Part shown: positions 1-9,489 of the stretch, piece after piece | Numbering within the stretch: position 1 is the stretch's first letter | Layout: each line of letters opens with the position of its first letter | Source of the DNA: Chara braunii | Taxonomy: Eukaryota; Streptophyta; Charophyceae; Charales; Characeae | Length of the DNA stretch: 43,023 nt | Direction of reading: 5' to 3' | Assembly: GCA_003427395.1 (NCBI GenBank) | Contig: BFEA01000340.1 | Location: 16,595-59,617 of the forward strand | Notes under the pieces: model-generated | The model's input: only the letters and a program-made list of their open reading frames with translations | Databases searched by the model: none | Told to the model about the DNA's origin: nothing | Made by a program: the position numbers and the translations under genes

Positions 1-139
1 GTCTTTATGCCTTGTTTGTATGCCTCGTTTTTATGCCTTGTCTCTATGCCTTGTCTTTATGCCTTGTTTGTATGCCTTGTTTTTATGCCTTGTCTTTATG
101 CCTTGTCTTTATGCCTTGTTTTTATGCCTTGTCTGTATA
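1..139. repeat. 13-bp minisatellite
   Basis: About ten head-to-tail copies of a 13-bp unit of the form TTATGCCTTGTTT, with variation at two or three positions (T/C/G), run from the window edge to about 139. The array may continue upstream of the window. An open frame crosses it on the plus strand but encodes only a repetitive peptide, so it is not called as a gene. Confidence 0.9.
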
Positions 140-2145
140 GGCCTTTCGTTGATAGAGAACAGAGAGAGCAAAGCGATGTGTGAACCCTGCGCCCTTATTC
201 CCTGCAATACAACACCCGGTCATTATGGCTGTGTTTCGTGCAGCTTTCAGGCCAGGTACAGATATAATGATAAGGGGGTTGTGCCCGGGGGAAGAATGGT
301 GGGGATAACGGCCAGACCAGGCCCCAAACGGGCTGTCGATTCCAAAAGCACTGTGGTGAGCCCTCAATGCCTCAAATGGAACGCATGCACATCTTTGACG
401 GACAGAGTGTTATACATTTGTGGACATTGTGCCCTTGTCGCAGCACAGGCCTACCTGGTTTACATTGTGCGTTGTATGCCATCTTGGCAAAGGACCTACT
501 TCGGCTCCCTATGACCACCTCTTTTGCTGCGAGGACATAGGCTAGTAGTGATCCTTGGCTGGGAATGCCATTGCTTGTTTCAGGAGGGCCACGATGATGG
601 CAGGGCCTCTGCAGCCATGTCGAGTATAGCACAGCATGCTCCCACTTTCTCTCAGTATATGGATTCTCTGCGCTGTGATGTTGCATGGCCAATTCGCCTC
701 CAATGACATGCATTATTTATGCTCACCTGCGCCAAACCGGCCTCTATTGTCCTTGCCTGCAACCTGCATGCTACTTGTCAGGCCAGCTTTCGAGGCATTG
801 TCCTCATGCCAGCAACTGCATGAGCTGCTTCACCCAAAGCTCTGTCTATGGCTTCCTATGTCATCACCCTCACCAGCCATATTGCTCTGTCCGCTTTGAT
901 GCCATCAAGTTTGTCCCCTATATCTTCAATAGTGTTGAGTGTGCTTTGGGTAAGCAGATGGGTGTGTGGGGGCTTCTGAATCAATCGCGCAAACAGGTGG
1001 GATTTGCACGCTACAAAAGAGGAAAAGAAACAAGAAACGTGGGAAAATATGGACTTATCCAAAGAAGGTACAGAAGAGGAAAAAGAAAGAAAGAAAGAAG
1101 AAAAACAACGACGTGAACGAAAACAGGGTGTCATGGTTGCTTCCTTTTGTGTACTCTTTTCTCTCAGGTCGTACTCACACCAGACCTTTCTAATGTGAAT
1201 CCAGCGCTAGCTCTGTCCAGTGACAGCTCGGACATTAGTAGTGTCAGCATGCGGTCTTCCCCCCCCTTCATTTTGCGTATGCACTCTGAGTGAAGAATTT
1301 GTTTGATCATGGATCCGACCTGACTTGGGAATCCCCTGGTCGCGACAAAGCGGCTATGATCGGGACAGCATAGACGAAGCAGGACCAGGAGGCAACCAAG
1401 TCCTGACGAAGCTACGACCGCAACGACGCAGATGGTAGGCGTAAGCTTATGATCCATGGGCACGTATACACAGTTGAGAGGTGACTGTCACTAACCTTGT
1501 GCCTCGTTGCTTCTTCATGGTTGGGTAAATTGCGACTGAGATTTGAAAATATTTAAGGAGGAAAAAGGAACCCCATAAGATGTGCACTGTGCAGGGCAAA
1601 TTGCCGCATTTGCAACAGAACAGTCCTGGATGACCACCGACTGACCTTGCTCAGTTGGTACAACAATGAACTGTTGAAACTTGAAATGCAGAGTCAAGTT
1701 AGAATCTTGATGGAACCAGATGAATGAAATCGACTACTCGCAAAAAAAAAGAAAAGAGAACAGTCCTGGGTGTATCTGACTGACTTGACAGCTAGATTGG
1801 GTTGCAAAAAATCCCATCCTGTTCCGAAGACGCTTTTAATCATGGGTCAGAATTGAAGAGGCTCTCATCAATGATGTGGAAAATGGAGGGTAGTGTGTGG
1901 CGTATTAGCAACCCTACACCATGGGGGATGATTCTTTTTTTCCCCCCGACGCCCCCGTTAAAACCACCACTACCTCTGAGCCGCTTTTTGCCGACGTGGA
2001 GTAGAACTGCGCGCCAAGCTTTGGCCGAAGGGCGGCGTTTTTTTGTTTGTTTTGCCTGGTGCCACCAGCCTTTTTGGTCCGGTAGACCCCAGCCTTCGCC
2101 GGTCTATATTTAGAACTTAGGTTTCCAGCCTAACAGGTAGTAGTG
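140..2145. other. no gene recognised; purine-rich tract
   Basis: I see no recognisable coding region here. Contents of note are a purine-rich tract at about 1010-1115 (GAAA/AAGA-rich), an A-run near 1741-1750, and a copy of the recurring motif GTTAAAACCACCACTACC at 1957-1974 (see findings). Open frames present are short and look random. Confidence 0.5.
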
Positions 2146-2251
2146 AGTGGTGGTTTAAACTTCCAATGCATTTCCCAGCCATTTTGCAGATACATGCAAG
2201 TGGTGGTTTAAACTTCCAATGCATTTCCCAGCCATTTTGCAGATACGTGCC
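2146..2251. repeat. 53-bp tandem duplication
   Basis: Two adjacent copies (2146-2198 and 2199-2251), each beginning AGTGGTGGTTTAAAC, differ at about two bases near the end of the unit. Within the unit, TTTCCCAGCCATTTTGCA is nearly the reverse complement of TGCAAAATTGCTGGGAAA at about 2419-2436. The unit therefore also forms one arm of an imperfect inverted repeat that closes near 2453. Confidence 0.9.
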
Positions 2252-2453
2252 GTGCATGCAGGCGCGTTGGGCTGCATGTATTGGGGTGCTGTTTTGCCCG
2301 GTATCTGTTCAGGCTTCAAAATGGGTCGCATGCAAGGCCCGATTGGCCTGGGTGGATTTCAGGGGAAACGGAACCTGGGTACATCTCGCAGGAGGCGTCT
2401 GCATGCATGGCGGGTTTTTGCAAAATTGCTGGGAAACGTACTGGTGGTTTACT

Positions 2454-2885
2454 GTACCGAAATAAGGAGATCAGTAAAATTTGGCCATCTAACAGATTAA
2501 TTCCTTGTGTGATGATCTTTGGTGTGGTGTGAGTCAGTGGGGGATCACCAGACTTTGCTTTGAGCGGGATACTGAGCCATATGCATTGCAGAGAGATCGT
2601 GAAGTTAAGGTACGATGGCGGTCGGACCATGCAATGATAGAGATGGTGATTGCCTAATCTTACACTTTTAGAATAATAATGGACTGTTTTTCAAGGTGTA
2701 GGAATTGGTGCCTGTCAATTTGTACTTATTGGTATTTAGTGTTCTGGTTCGCTTCAAGTGGACACGTGTGTGGGCACTCCCTGCTCAACCACAGAGAAAT
2801 GGGTCACACCTTGAACTTTATACTGCTTTACCCTGTTTGTGTTCGTTCGGGATGGCATGACGATTGATGGCGGGTGAACCGCTCA
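2454..2885. other. no gene recognised
   Basis: Unstructured A/T-rich sequence with no convincing open frame, splice-supported exon or repeat. I see nothing to annotate between the inverted-repeat arm ending near 2453 and the CA-rich tract starting near 2890. Confidence 0.4.
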
Positions 2886-2889
2886 CCGG

Positions 2890-3002
2890 CAAACACACAC
2901 AACACACACACAGCACACACACAACACACACACAACACACACACAACACACACACAACACACACAACACACACACAACGCATGCACAACACGCACATAAC
3001 AC
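2890..3002. repeat. CA-rich microsatellite
   Basis: An interrupted (AC)n tract built of ACACACAACAC-type units. Long cysteine/valine-rich frames on the minus strand across it are artefacts of the repeat. Confidence 0.9.
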
Positions 3003-3419
3003 ACTCAGAACACTCATCCATATTATATCGCCTTTTTTAAAACTATTTTTGGTGACCCTTGACGGTGGGGAGCTAAAAGAAAGGAACAAAAGAGAAACCG
3101 CAAAAAAAGCCCGAAACAAGGAGGAAAAAAGAAGGAGCAGTCCGGGATCTGGACATCCCGCTAAATGTCCAGCTCTGGATGTCCAGGATCGAAGTTGTCA
3201 GGAGTCGCGGACAAGTTTTTCATTTCCGGGTGACCCGGCATCCAGATTGACGGTTGGGCTGTGTGACCTGATTGGAATGGCCAAACCACCCCTAGGAGCA
3301 AATTCCTTTATTGTTTTCCCTACTTTGACAAAAGAAAGTGGGCCTGTATTTGGGTGATTTGAAGTTTTGAAATTGTTCAACTGATTTCATGACGTGGTGA
3401 AGTGTCGGAATTTGTATGT

Positions 3420-3835
3420 TCGTGATGATTGCGTTGATGACGATCACAAAGTGCTCTTGATGAGGATGATGAAGTGGTGGGGGAGGTCATTGCATCATCC
3501 TCGTCATCATCCAACTACACGTCATGACATCATCATCAGCGATTCATGATCGAGTACAGAACATGAGCACTTACATCACATTATCATCAGCATCAGCATC
3601 GCTCCAGCTACACATCATCATTCCATCACCATCGACTACACCATCCACACAGTTCATCACATCAACGTCATCGTCATCATGATGGTATCCAACTACACAT
3701 CATCACATCATGACATCATCGTCATCAACTACACATCTTCATCATTGTCCTGAACTGCATCAACAGTTACGACAGGTCACCTTCATCATGAACTACACAC
3801 CATCATCATCATCAACTACTCATTATCATGGGGAT
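3420..3835. repeat. ATC/GAT trinucleotide-rich low-complexity DNA
   Basis: Dispersed, imperfect ATC (CATCATCATC) runs mixed with phrases such as ACTACACATCATC dominate this stretch. The start is GAT-rich and the rest CAT-rich. No coding signal is convincing. The pattern suggests a decayed microsatellite or minisatellite. Confidence 0.7.
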
Positions 3836-3959
3836 CATCAACTTCAAACCATTGGCACAAAATGCGTATACTCGAAAAGACACACAATGTGCATACATTG
3901 GAAGACTGACACTATGAGATTGCAATGAATTGCAGTGGCATGCGGACTGTACACTTAAC

Positions 3960-5037
3960 TTCGTTTGATGTTGCCTGGTTTTGAGTTCTCCGGGATTCGA
4001 TCCCGTGACCTGTTCTGTTTGCTGTGTTTTTTTTTTTGTGTGTGAGAGCCCAACTGGGCTTGATCCCTAGGTCTGTTTGGAGTAGTCTCTGTAGGCTAGC
4101 TGGAATACCACTAGGTCTCTCTGTTTTGTCCTTTCTGCCCTTGAGTTGTAGGTCGTTTCTGTCCTCCCCTTTTGCCATTTTTAGGTCTACATTCGGTCCT
4201 AGGCTATAGGCTGTCGTTCCTAGGCTTTAGGTTGTCGAGTCAGGGAAAACAGCAGTCTACAAAAGTGTCGAGGACAAGGAAAAACGGGTGCTGTCTCGTC
4301 ATTTTTTTTCCACGAAGTGCTGCTGGAGGTCGCGTGTTGTTTGGGTGCTGCGTTATTTCACTTGCGCCATCATCTTCATGCTGCTAGGGCTGTCCTCCAT
4401 AGCTGGGGCTTCCTGGCTCGTGTTGTGACTGCGCTGGGCATCAGGCCCTGAGCGCTGTGAGGCGCCTCCTCTTACCTGCGCTGTAGGGGATAGGCAGGGT
4501 CGCCATCGAAACCCTTCTTGCAAGTGTTTGTCGAAGAGGCAGCCATCTCCTTCTTCATCAAGCGCTGGTGCTCTTCTTCTTCGTCCTGGGAGCTACCCTG
4601 CCTTGTTGAGCGGACACTTCATCTGCAGTGGGCATCGAGTTTGGACTGCTGAGTGGTGTGTCGGGTTCGGGAGGGTTGGTGGTGCTTGATGGGCTTGATA
4701 GGCTGGGCGCAGGCCTGCGCCATAGCTGTGAGCTTGAGGTTGGGAGGAAGAAGAAGTCTCCCTTACTTGTTGAAACCCTCTTCTTAGTTGGTTTGTGAAT
4801 GTGAATAACGTGGTTGGGATTCTTGGAAATAACAGTGCATTGGTTGGCTGGACGGAGCGGGATATTAATGAGTATCGAGTAATTTCAATTCTATTTTTGG
4901 TTTATTAAGTGCTTCCACTGTGTATTCTCTCTTCCGGTGTGGTGTGAATTGCTCTCTCCAAGATGTCTTGTCGTTGCGCTCGTGTATGGGAACATGTGGA
5001 TGCCATGCTGTATCTCGTTTCAATCAGGCACATAACA
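3960..5037 (+). mobile_element. candidate 5' LTR (left border uncertain)
   Basis: This stretch lacks genes and ends in CATAACA (5031-5037), that is with a terminal CA. It is followed after two bases by a tRNA-iMet-type primer binding site, the arrangement expected at the right end of a 5' LTR. The left border cannot be fixed because no matching 3' LTR is visible; 3960 is only where the ATC-rich DNA ends. The right end is well supported, but the extent and family are inferred. It does not resemble the gypsy-1 LTR at 26753. Confidence 0.4.
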
Positions 5038-5039
5038 GT

Positions 5040-5051
5040 TGGTATCAGAGC
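5040..5051 (+). promoter_or_regulatory. tRNA-iMet-type primer binding site
   Basis: TGGTATCAGAGC is the standard plant LTR-retrotransposon primer binding site, complementary to the 3' end of initiator tRNA-Met. It sits two bases after a CA terminus. It marks the start of an internal region running rightwards, of which little survives: no intact gag frame follows, and LINE sequence begins by about 5.7 kb. Confidence 0.8.
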
Positions 5052-5700
5052 TACGACCGTGTGCATCTACGGTTATTGCTTGTCCGATATGCCGTTTTGG
5101 CCTTGACATGCCATGCTTGAATAACTGTGAATGTGAGCCTGCTTGTCCTCGTCTCTCCCCCATGCGCCCCCCTCTGCCCCCCGGCCCCCCAACCGTTGTG
5201 GCCTTGGCATGTGTCATCAATGTTTCCAGGAAGCTGTCATGGAGAGTACGTGTCTCTGCTGCATGGACTATCCCGATGCCATCACCTGCCACATCCTCTT
5301 CGTTCATATCCGATATGCAACGTCGGGCATCGTCTGGCTGTGCCCATAATCGGATCCTCTCCATCCTTGTCAGATGAGGAAGAGACAAAGCAACCTGAGG
5401 TGGAGAATAGACTCTCACATGAACCCCCTACAGTGCACCGTCCTGAGAGGTTATCGCCAACAGGGTGAGCAGTTGTAGACTAGATCTTGCAGCAGCTAAA
5501 CACGCGTAGATTGGATCAGGCCATGTCATCGCCTGCCCATAGAGAGGGAATATCGGCTCTGGAATGATGTAGGTTTATTCATCCTCGGGAGACATCCTGG
5601 CAATCATCGCCAGAACCACTTGCGCTCCAACCTGTCCAACGGGGCATAGATTGTTGCCAGCAGCCACAGGAGCCACAAGTCCTTGCCATGGTTGAAGACC
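5052..5700 (+). mobile_element. remnant internal region after the PBS
   Basis: Sequence following the primer binding site, presumed to be the leader and gag start of an LTR retrotransposon. It is C-rich around 5150-5190 and holds only short open frames with no recognisable gag domain or zinc knuckle. It is interrupted by LINE-derived sequence near 5.7 kb. The assignment rests on position alone. Confidence 0.3.
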
Positions 5701-5704
5701 AACA

Positions 5705-5937
5705 ATGCTCACCTCTTATGAGAATCCAGGAAACTATCATGTATTGCGCCCTGGAGTCCTGGTGAGAAGAGGATGGCCATGCTCCCCTGTAAATTATCGG
5801 CAGGTGCCCAAAATTGCAGGCCTTTCCACCACTGCCACTGGCTCTTTAATTTCACCTTACTCATCTTTGTCTCTTGTAAACACATTATGGGTAAGCATCT
5901 GGTCTCTAGAAAGTGTAAAACTCTCTCTCCTCTTCGC
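5705..5937 (-). pseudogene. LINE-A endonuclease fragment
   Basis: On the minus strand an open stretch reads from about 5937 down to 5705. It contains CLQETKM, the N-terminal signature (I/L-Q-E-T-K) of the apurinic-like endonuclease domain of L1-type LINEs, followed by WWKGLQFWAPADN and GSMAILFSPGL, matching the next conserved block of that domain. Only this N-terminal part is present. It abuts the foldback element at 5938 upstream and loses similarity near 5705. A LINE endonuclease normally precedes the RT, so this piece cannot be the start of LINE-B, whose RT lies upstream of it on the same strand. It is a separate copy or a rearranged piece. Confidence 0.7.
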
Positions 5938-6177
5938 CTTACCGCACTTGGTGATAACCAATATTTGATAGGTGGGTGAAACAGATTTTGCGAGGACAAC
6001 TCAATAGGAAACATGGAAGGGTACCTTCTTCCTCCGAGTACAACGTACAGTCATCATAGCTGTACCGTACGTTGTATTCGGGGGAAGAAGGTAGTCTTCG
6101 GTGTGTCCTATCGAGTTGTCCTCGTAAAATCTGTTTCACCCAACTATCAAATATTGGTTATCACCAAGTACAGTAAG
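5938..6177. mobile_element. foldback / MITE-like inverted-repeat element
   Basis: Two 111-base arms (5938-6048 and 6067-6177) are inverted complements with roughly ten mismatches by eye, around 90% identity, separated by an 18-base spacer. The outer end begins CTTAC(C/T)G(C/T)ACTTGGTGATAACC in both arms. It lies exactly between LINE-B's C-terminal zinc-finger region and the LINE-A endonuclease fragment. It encodes nothing. No clear target-site duplication is visible. It could be a non-autonomous DNA transposon (MITE) or a palindrome from an inverted duplication, and a transcript through it would fold into one long hairpin. Confidence 0.75.
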
Positions 6178-6470
6178 TGTGAGATCTCCATGCCGGTGAG
6201 GAGGATCCTCCTGTCCTCCGGAAAGGCCTCGTCTGAGATCTTTCCCCACAGTTCCCTGGCTACTTCCCACACGTATACCGCTTCCGGGCATTGTAGCAGA
6301 CAGCGAAGCAAGGATTCCATCCCCTTATCCGTGCAGAGGTGGCACTTCTGGTTGACCTGGTCCCTCTGGTGGTAGCTGCCGCGCTCGTACAACCAAGCAT
6401 TGACTGGGAGTGCCACACGAAAAATCAGCCACTGTAAGCTTTTGACCCTGCCTAACCTTATGTTGCTCAA
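6178..6470 (-). pseudogene. LINE-B C-terminal zinc-finger (zf-RVT) domain
   Basis: The minus-strand frame contains VKSLQWLIFRVALPVNAWLY, a block conserved just before the RT-associated zinc-binding domain of plant LINEs. CHLCTDKGMESLLRCLLQC follows, with the Cys/Cys...Cys/Cys spacing of that domain. The reading runs into the foldback element at 6177, so the true C-terminus is lost. LINE-C, LINE-D and LINE-E carry homologous but divergent versions. Confidence 0.8.
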
Positions 6471-6485
6471 TGCTGACCACGACAG

Positions 6486-7688
6486 TCAAGCGACCTGCAT
6501 CTTGGGCACTTCCAACCTCCTTTCCCATCGGATAGCCAGTGGTTTTGCCAGTGGGTGAAACCTCCTTCTTAGTCTGTACCCAAGTTTGGTTGCGTAGTGA
6601 ATTATGTTTATTCTTCTGGCTACCCTCAGTAGACCTCCCCTGAGGTTCCATGCCCATTCTGCCGGGTCCACTTGTATATCCTTCAGAGCCGTAGTTGGAG
6701 CATAAATCGTGTAGTTGCCGGCCTCTACCACTCTGACCTTCCGCACTGCGATTTTACAGATTGTAATCGGGGAAGTAGATGTCTTATCTAACTGACTGGT
6801 GGTGGTCCCTACTTCTTCTATCGATAACATATCAGCCAATAACCATGCATCCCCCGGACCCGTCTTGCCCCTTATCCTGAAGGCCTCTTCCGGCTTATCC
6901 TCGTGTAACCACGCGGCCCAGTCTCGCTTCTCCCATTGCGGCCCCTTCTCTAGCAGATTTATCCATTCTGGTGGGATGGAGAGGAGAACGTCATTCAGGT
7001 TTTCTAGCAACTTGTGGGTGCCCTTCATATCATTCCGTAGGTCTCGTGCTGTCTTCCATCGTCGTTTCTCATCTGACCATAAATGTCTGACCTGCCAGAC
7101 TCCATGTTCCACCCACGTTCCCCATTTCGAGTCCCGTGCTGTTCGGGTACGCGGCTTCCCTTGGTGATCCTTGATCAAGGGATTGCAGAATAGTGGTTGA
7201 TGGAGCACCTCCTCTCTGTTGCTTGGTTCCCTTACCCTCGCTGGGAAGATGTCCCCCCAGAGCTTGAGGAGTTGTGCCCAATAGGAGCCACCCCTCCCCT
7301 CAGTTACCCCGGATATCCCCTCTCCTTCGTCCCTACGCTTCCGTGCCCAGCCTTTGCTCATTACCCAATGCAGCCCTGACATGTTGGCATGTGTTTTGAA
7401 TTTAGCCAGTCTTCTAATGTGTTCTAAGGCCAGAGGAGCACATGGAAGCTGAGGATGGGTGGTAAGCTGCGAAACCCACGTCGTTTGCAGCTCCTTCATC
7501 TGCTGCCCCGAGTCCAATATGCCCAGTCCCCCTTGCTCCTCCTGCTTGATGGCGTGCTTCCAGGCGACCTTAGATATGACATTCTGCTTGCTTGGGTTTG
7601 CTGTCCATAAGAAGGCTGCTGATCTTCTTCTTAACTCCCTAATGGACTGATCCGGTGGTGTCCAAATCGTGCCCAGGTACCACAACAT
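6486..7688 (-). pseudogene. LINE-B RT thumb and linker, part 2
   Basis: A 400-codon minus-strand frame continuing the LINE ORF after a frameshift. It opens with MLWYLGTIWTPPDQSIRELR and contains the conserved GGLGILD block (residues about 54-60) that follows the RT in plant L1-like elements. A long, less conserved linker follows (residues about 110-400). The frame ends at 6486, and the zinc-finger domain continues in a different frame from about 6470, so a second frameshift lies there. The paralogous block in LINE-C (around 17.4-17.9 kb) aligns along its first 100 residues. Confidence 0.8.
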
Positions 7689-8340
7689 GAAAAAATGGAA
7701 GCGTTTAAAATTAGCGCTCTACCAAACAGAGAGGTGTAAATTGCTGCCCAAGCGCTTAGCTTCGTAATAATTTTTGCTAGAATCTCTAGAGCCATTGAGT
7801 GGTGAGGTCCCGTTCCTGCTAGCCTGATTCCCAAGTAACGTAGTGGTTCCTCTACCGTTGCCCACTGCATCCCCTCCGAGGTGTTATCAGGTCTCTGTCC
7901 TTCTCCTTCCCCATAGCGCAGCCACCATCCTATTGTCTTAGGCCAGTTTATTCTCATTTCGGACGCCAGCTGGAAGGCCAGCATTGCTCTAGTGAGAGCC
8001 TCAAAAGATGAGCTCAAGGCGCGAATCAGAACCGTCATATCGTCAGCAAAAAGGAGTGTCGTCGGTAGATGGATCAGTCTACCCTGCTGGTCCGGTTCGG
8101 CTGTCAAACGTTGGATGGAGGGATCCTTTCTGAGAAATGATGCCACCGCCTCCATTATGAACAGAAAGATGGGTGCTGCTAAGGGGTCCCCCTGTCGGAC
8201 CGATCTCGACAACCTGTAGTTCTGCGACAGGTGACCATTCACCTGAACCTGCCCTTGTGCATCATTGTATATGTCCCGTATCCATTTCCTGAAATTAGGT
8301 CTGACCCCCATCCTTTCCATGCACTGGTGGAGGGAAACCG
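7631..8340 (-). pseudogene. LINE-B reverse transcriptase, part 1
   Basis: This frame reads the RT palm of an L1-type element: VNGHLSQNYRLSRSVRQGDP (primer-grip side, with the conserved RQGDP), LFIMEAVASFLRKDP, and the catalytic box LLFADDMTVLI, in which both aspartates are intact. EMRINWPKT and LRYLGI follow as later RT motifs. The frame is open from about 8482, but LINE similarity only starts near 8340. It continues in another frame from about 7690, so a single frameshift breaks it near the WYLGTIW block. Of the LINE copies here this is the only one with an uncorrupted FADD box, but it lacks the 5' half of the ORF. Confidence 0.8.
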
Positions 8341-8402
8341 GGACAGAGAAGAGGGTTTCAATTACTGAGACAATATGCACTGTGGACGATATGGAAACGT
8401 AG

Positions 8403-8654
8403 ATGTCAACTGACGATAGGAAGGGGACAAATGCACAGACTGGAGGCCAATCAAGTTCTGCACTGCTGGAGACGGATATCACGGTCCAATGGCAAGGAGC
8501 AAGAAGGCAAGCTCAACAAAACCCGGTGAAAGCCCGGGAGATACTTAAAAACCTTTCAGCAGATATGTTGGTAAAAGGAAAGATAGCAACAATTGGAGGA
8601 CACAGATTAGCCTTTCACTGGTTTGAGAATAAGGAACAATGTGAGCAAGGCTAG
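8403..8654 (+). CDS. small ORF, unidentified
   Basis: An 83-codon plus-strand frame opens with ATG directly after an in-frame TAG and ends in TAG. The product is charged and glutamine-rich (GARRQAQQNPVKAREILKNL, then GKIATIGGHRLAFHWFENKE). I do not recognise it. It begins just beyond the 5' break of LINE-B and runs the opposite way. It could be a remnant of a transposon ORF1 or an exon, or it may be chance. No splice-site pair or repeat clarifies it. Confidence 0.25.
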   Translation: MSTDDRKGTNAQTGGQSSSALLETDITVQWQGARRQAQQNPVKAREILKNLSADMLVKGKIATIGGHRLAFHWFENKEQCEQG

Positions 8655-9235
8655 GGCGGCAGGCCTGGCACTCAACTTTAGTCAGAATTTGAAAAAGGGA
8701 AAGACAGGTTGGTTCGGAGTATGCTCGGGAATGTCAATGTAGCAACCATCAAAGCGTCAGGTCTCGTATTCCAATGCAGACAGAGAGGATGAAGCGGCAA
8801 TAGTAAGGGGAAAGAAGAGCAACAACAGTAGGGTTTAGGGTTTAAGGAGAGGATTCGTGGAGGGCGAGAAGGAGAGAGAGGTTAGATAGAAGGAAAATAG
8901 AGGCAGGATTAGGCTTTAGCAAGGTGAGACACGATGTTTCCGTTCTTTGGGTTCTTCATTGCAACTTAGGGGTAGGTTTGTCCTTTTTGTCCATCTATTC
9001 CTTTGTATAGAATTATGCATATGGGGATGCTGGACCTGATTTCCAGCCAAGCCAAAGCTGGGTAATGGCCCCAGTACCCCGGGTTGAGATGTGGAGCGAT
9101 TCCCGGCCTCCTTTTGCAAGCTGATAATATGTAAGCATAACTCTTAAACCGCTAGTACCTTTGTCGGTTGGGAAAATAAAAGAAAAAAAGTTAAGTGTCA
9201 GATTTACAAATGGAGTGTCCTTATAGCTGTTGAAC
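8655..9235. other. no gene recognised
   Basis: Purine-rich sequence around 8790-8920 (GGAGAGAG and GGGTTTAGGGTTTA motifs), then unremarkable sequence. The two adjacent TTTAGGG-type units near 8831-8843 are far too few to be a telomeric tract. Confidence 0.4.
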
Positions 9236-9238
9236 TTT

Positions 9239-9486
9239 TTGGAGAGGAACTTGCAGTAGCTGGCATGCCAATGTTAACTGCAGTCAGCATTGTTGCTGTC
9301 ACTCCCTCATAGATGTCAATCTCTTGCAGTGCGCCTTCTCTCCTGAAGATGAACGAGAAGTCCTCGCAGTCACTGTTTCTTAGGAAGGGATACTCTGCAT
9401 CAGGGCAGCCATCCTTTGGCCTAACCCTGAGAAATGAGAAGACGAATGGGATCTCAAGTCCACTAATCGTGGGGGATGGCAGTCAC
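9239..9486 (-). CDS. unidentified minus-strand ORF or exon
   Basis: An 83-codon open stretch without an early ATG reads on the minus strand between a TGA near 9486 and a TAA near 9210-9240. Its middle is protein-like, with mixed composition and acidic/aromatic patches (FLRVRPKDGCPDAEYPFLRN, SDCEDFSFIFRREG, ALQEIDIYEGVTAT). A good acceptor-like sequence, a pyrimidine tract ending TTTCTCAG, precedes position 9431 on that strand, so it may be an exon of about 9431 to 9257 rather than a whole gene. I do not recognise the family. It would lie on the strand opposite the photolyase-type gene. Confidence 0.3.
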
Positions 9487-9489
9487 ACG

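Larger units (their letters stand above)
6178..8340 (-). mobile_element. LINE-B: 5'-truncated L1-like LINE
   Basis: Minus-strand non-LTR retrotransposon relic holding the C-terminal half of the RT, the linker and the C-terminal zinc-finger domain. The endonuclease and first RT motifs are absent, a 5' truncation typical of target-primed reverse transcription. The break near 8340 falls just before the block QCMERMGVRPNFRKW. The 3' end is cut by the foldback element at 6177, with no poly-A tail visible. Confidence 0.85.

Noticed and set aside
20-514. 164-codon open frame starting in the minisatellite
   Set aside because: The first third is a translated 13-bp repeat and the rest is unremarkable. 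There is no domain, and an antisense frame is equally open.
2818-3119. Cys/Val-rich frames on the minus strand
   Set aside because: They are translations of the CA microsatellite.
5020-5418. 132-codon minus-strand frame after the PBS
   Set aside because: It overlaps equally open plus-strand frames in G/C-rich sequence and shows no recognisable motif.
8831-8843. Telomere-type TTTAGGG repeat
   Set aside because: Only about two units are present.
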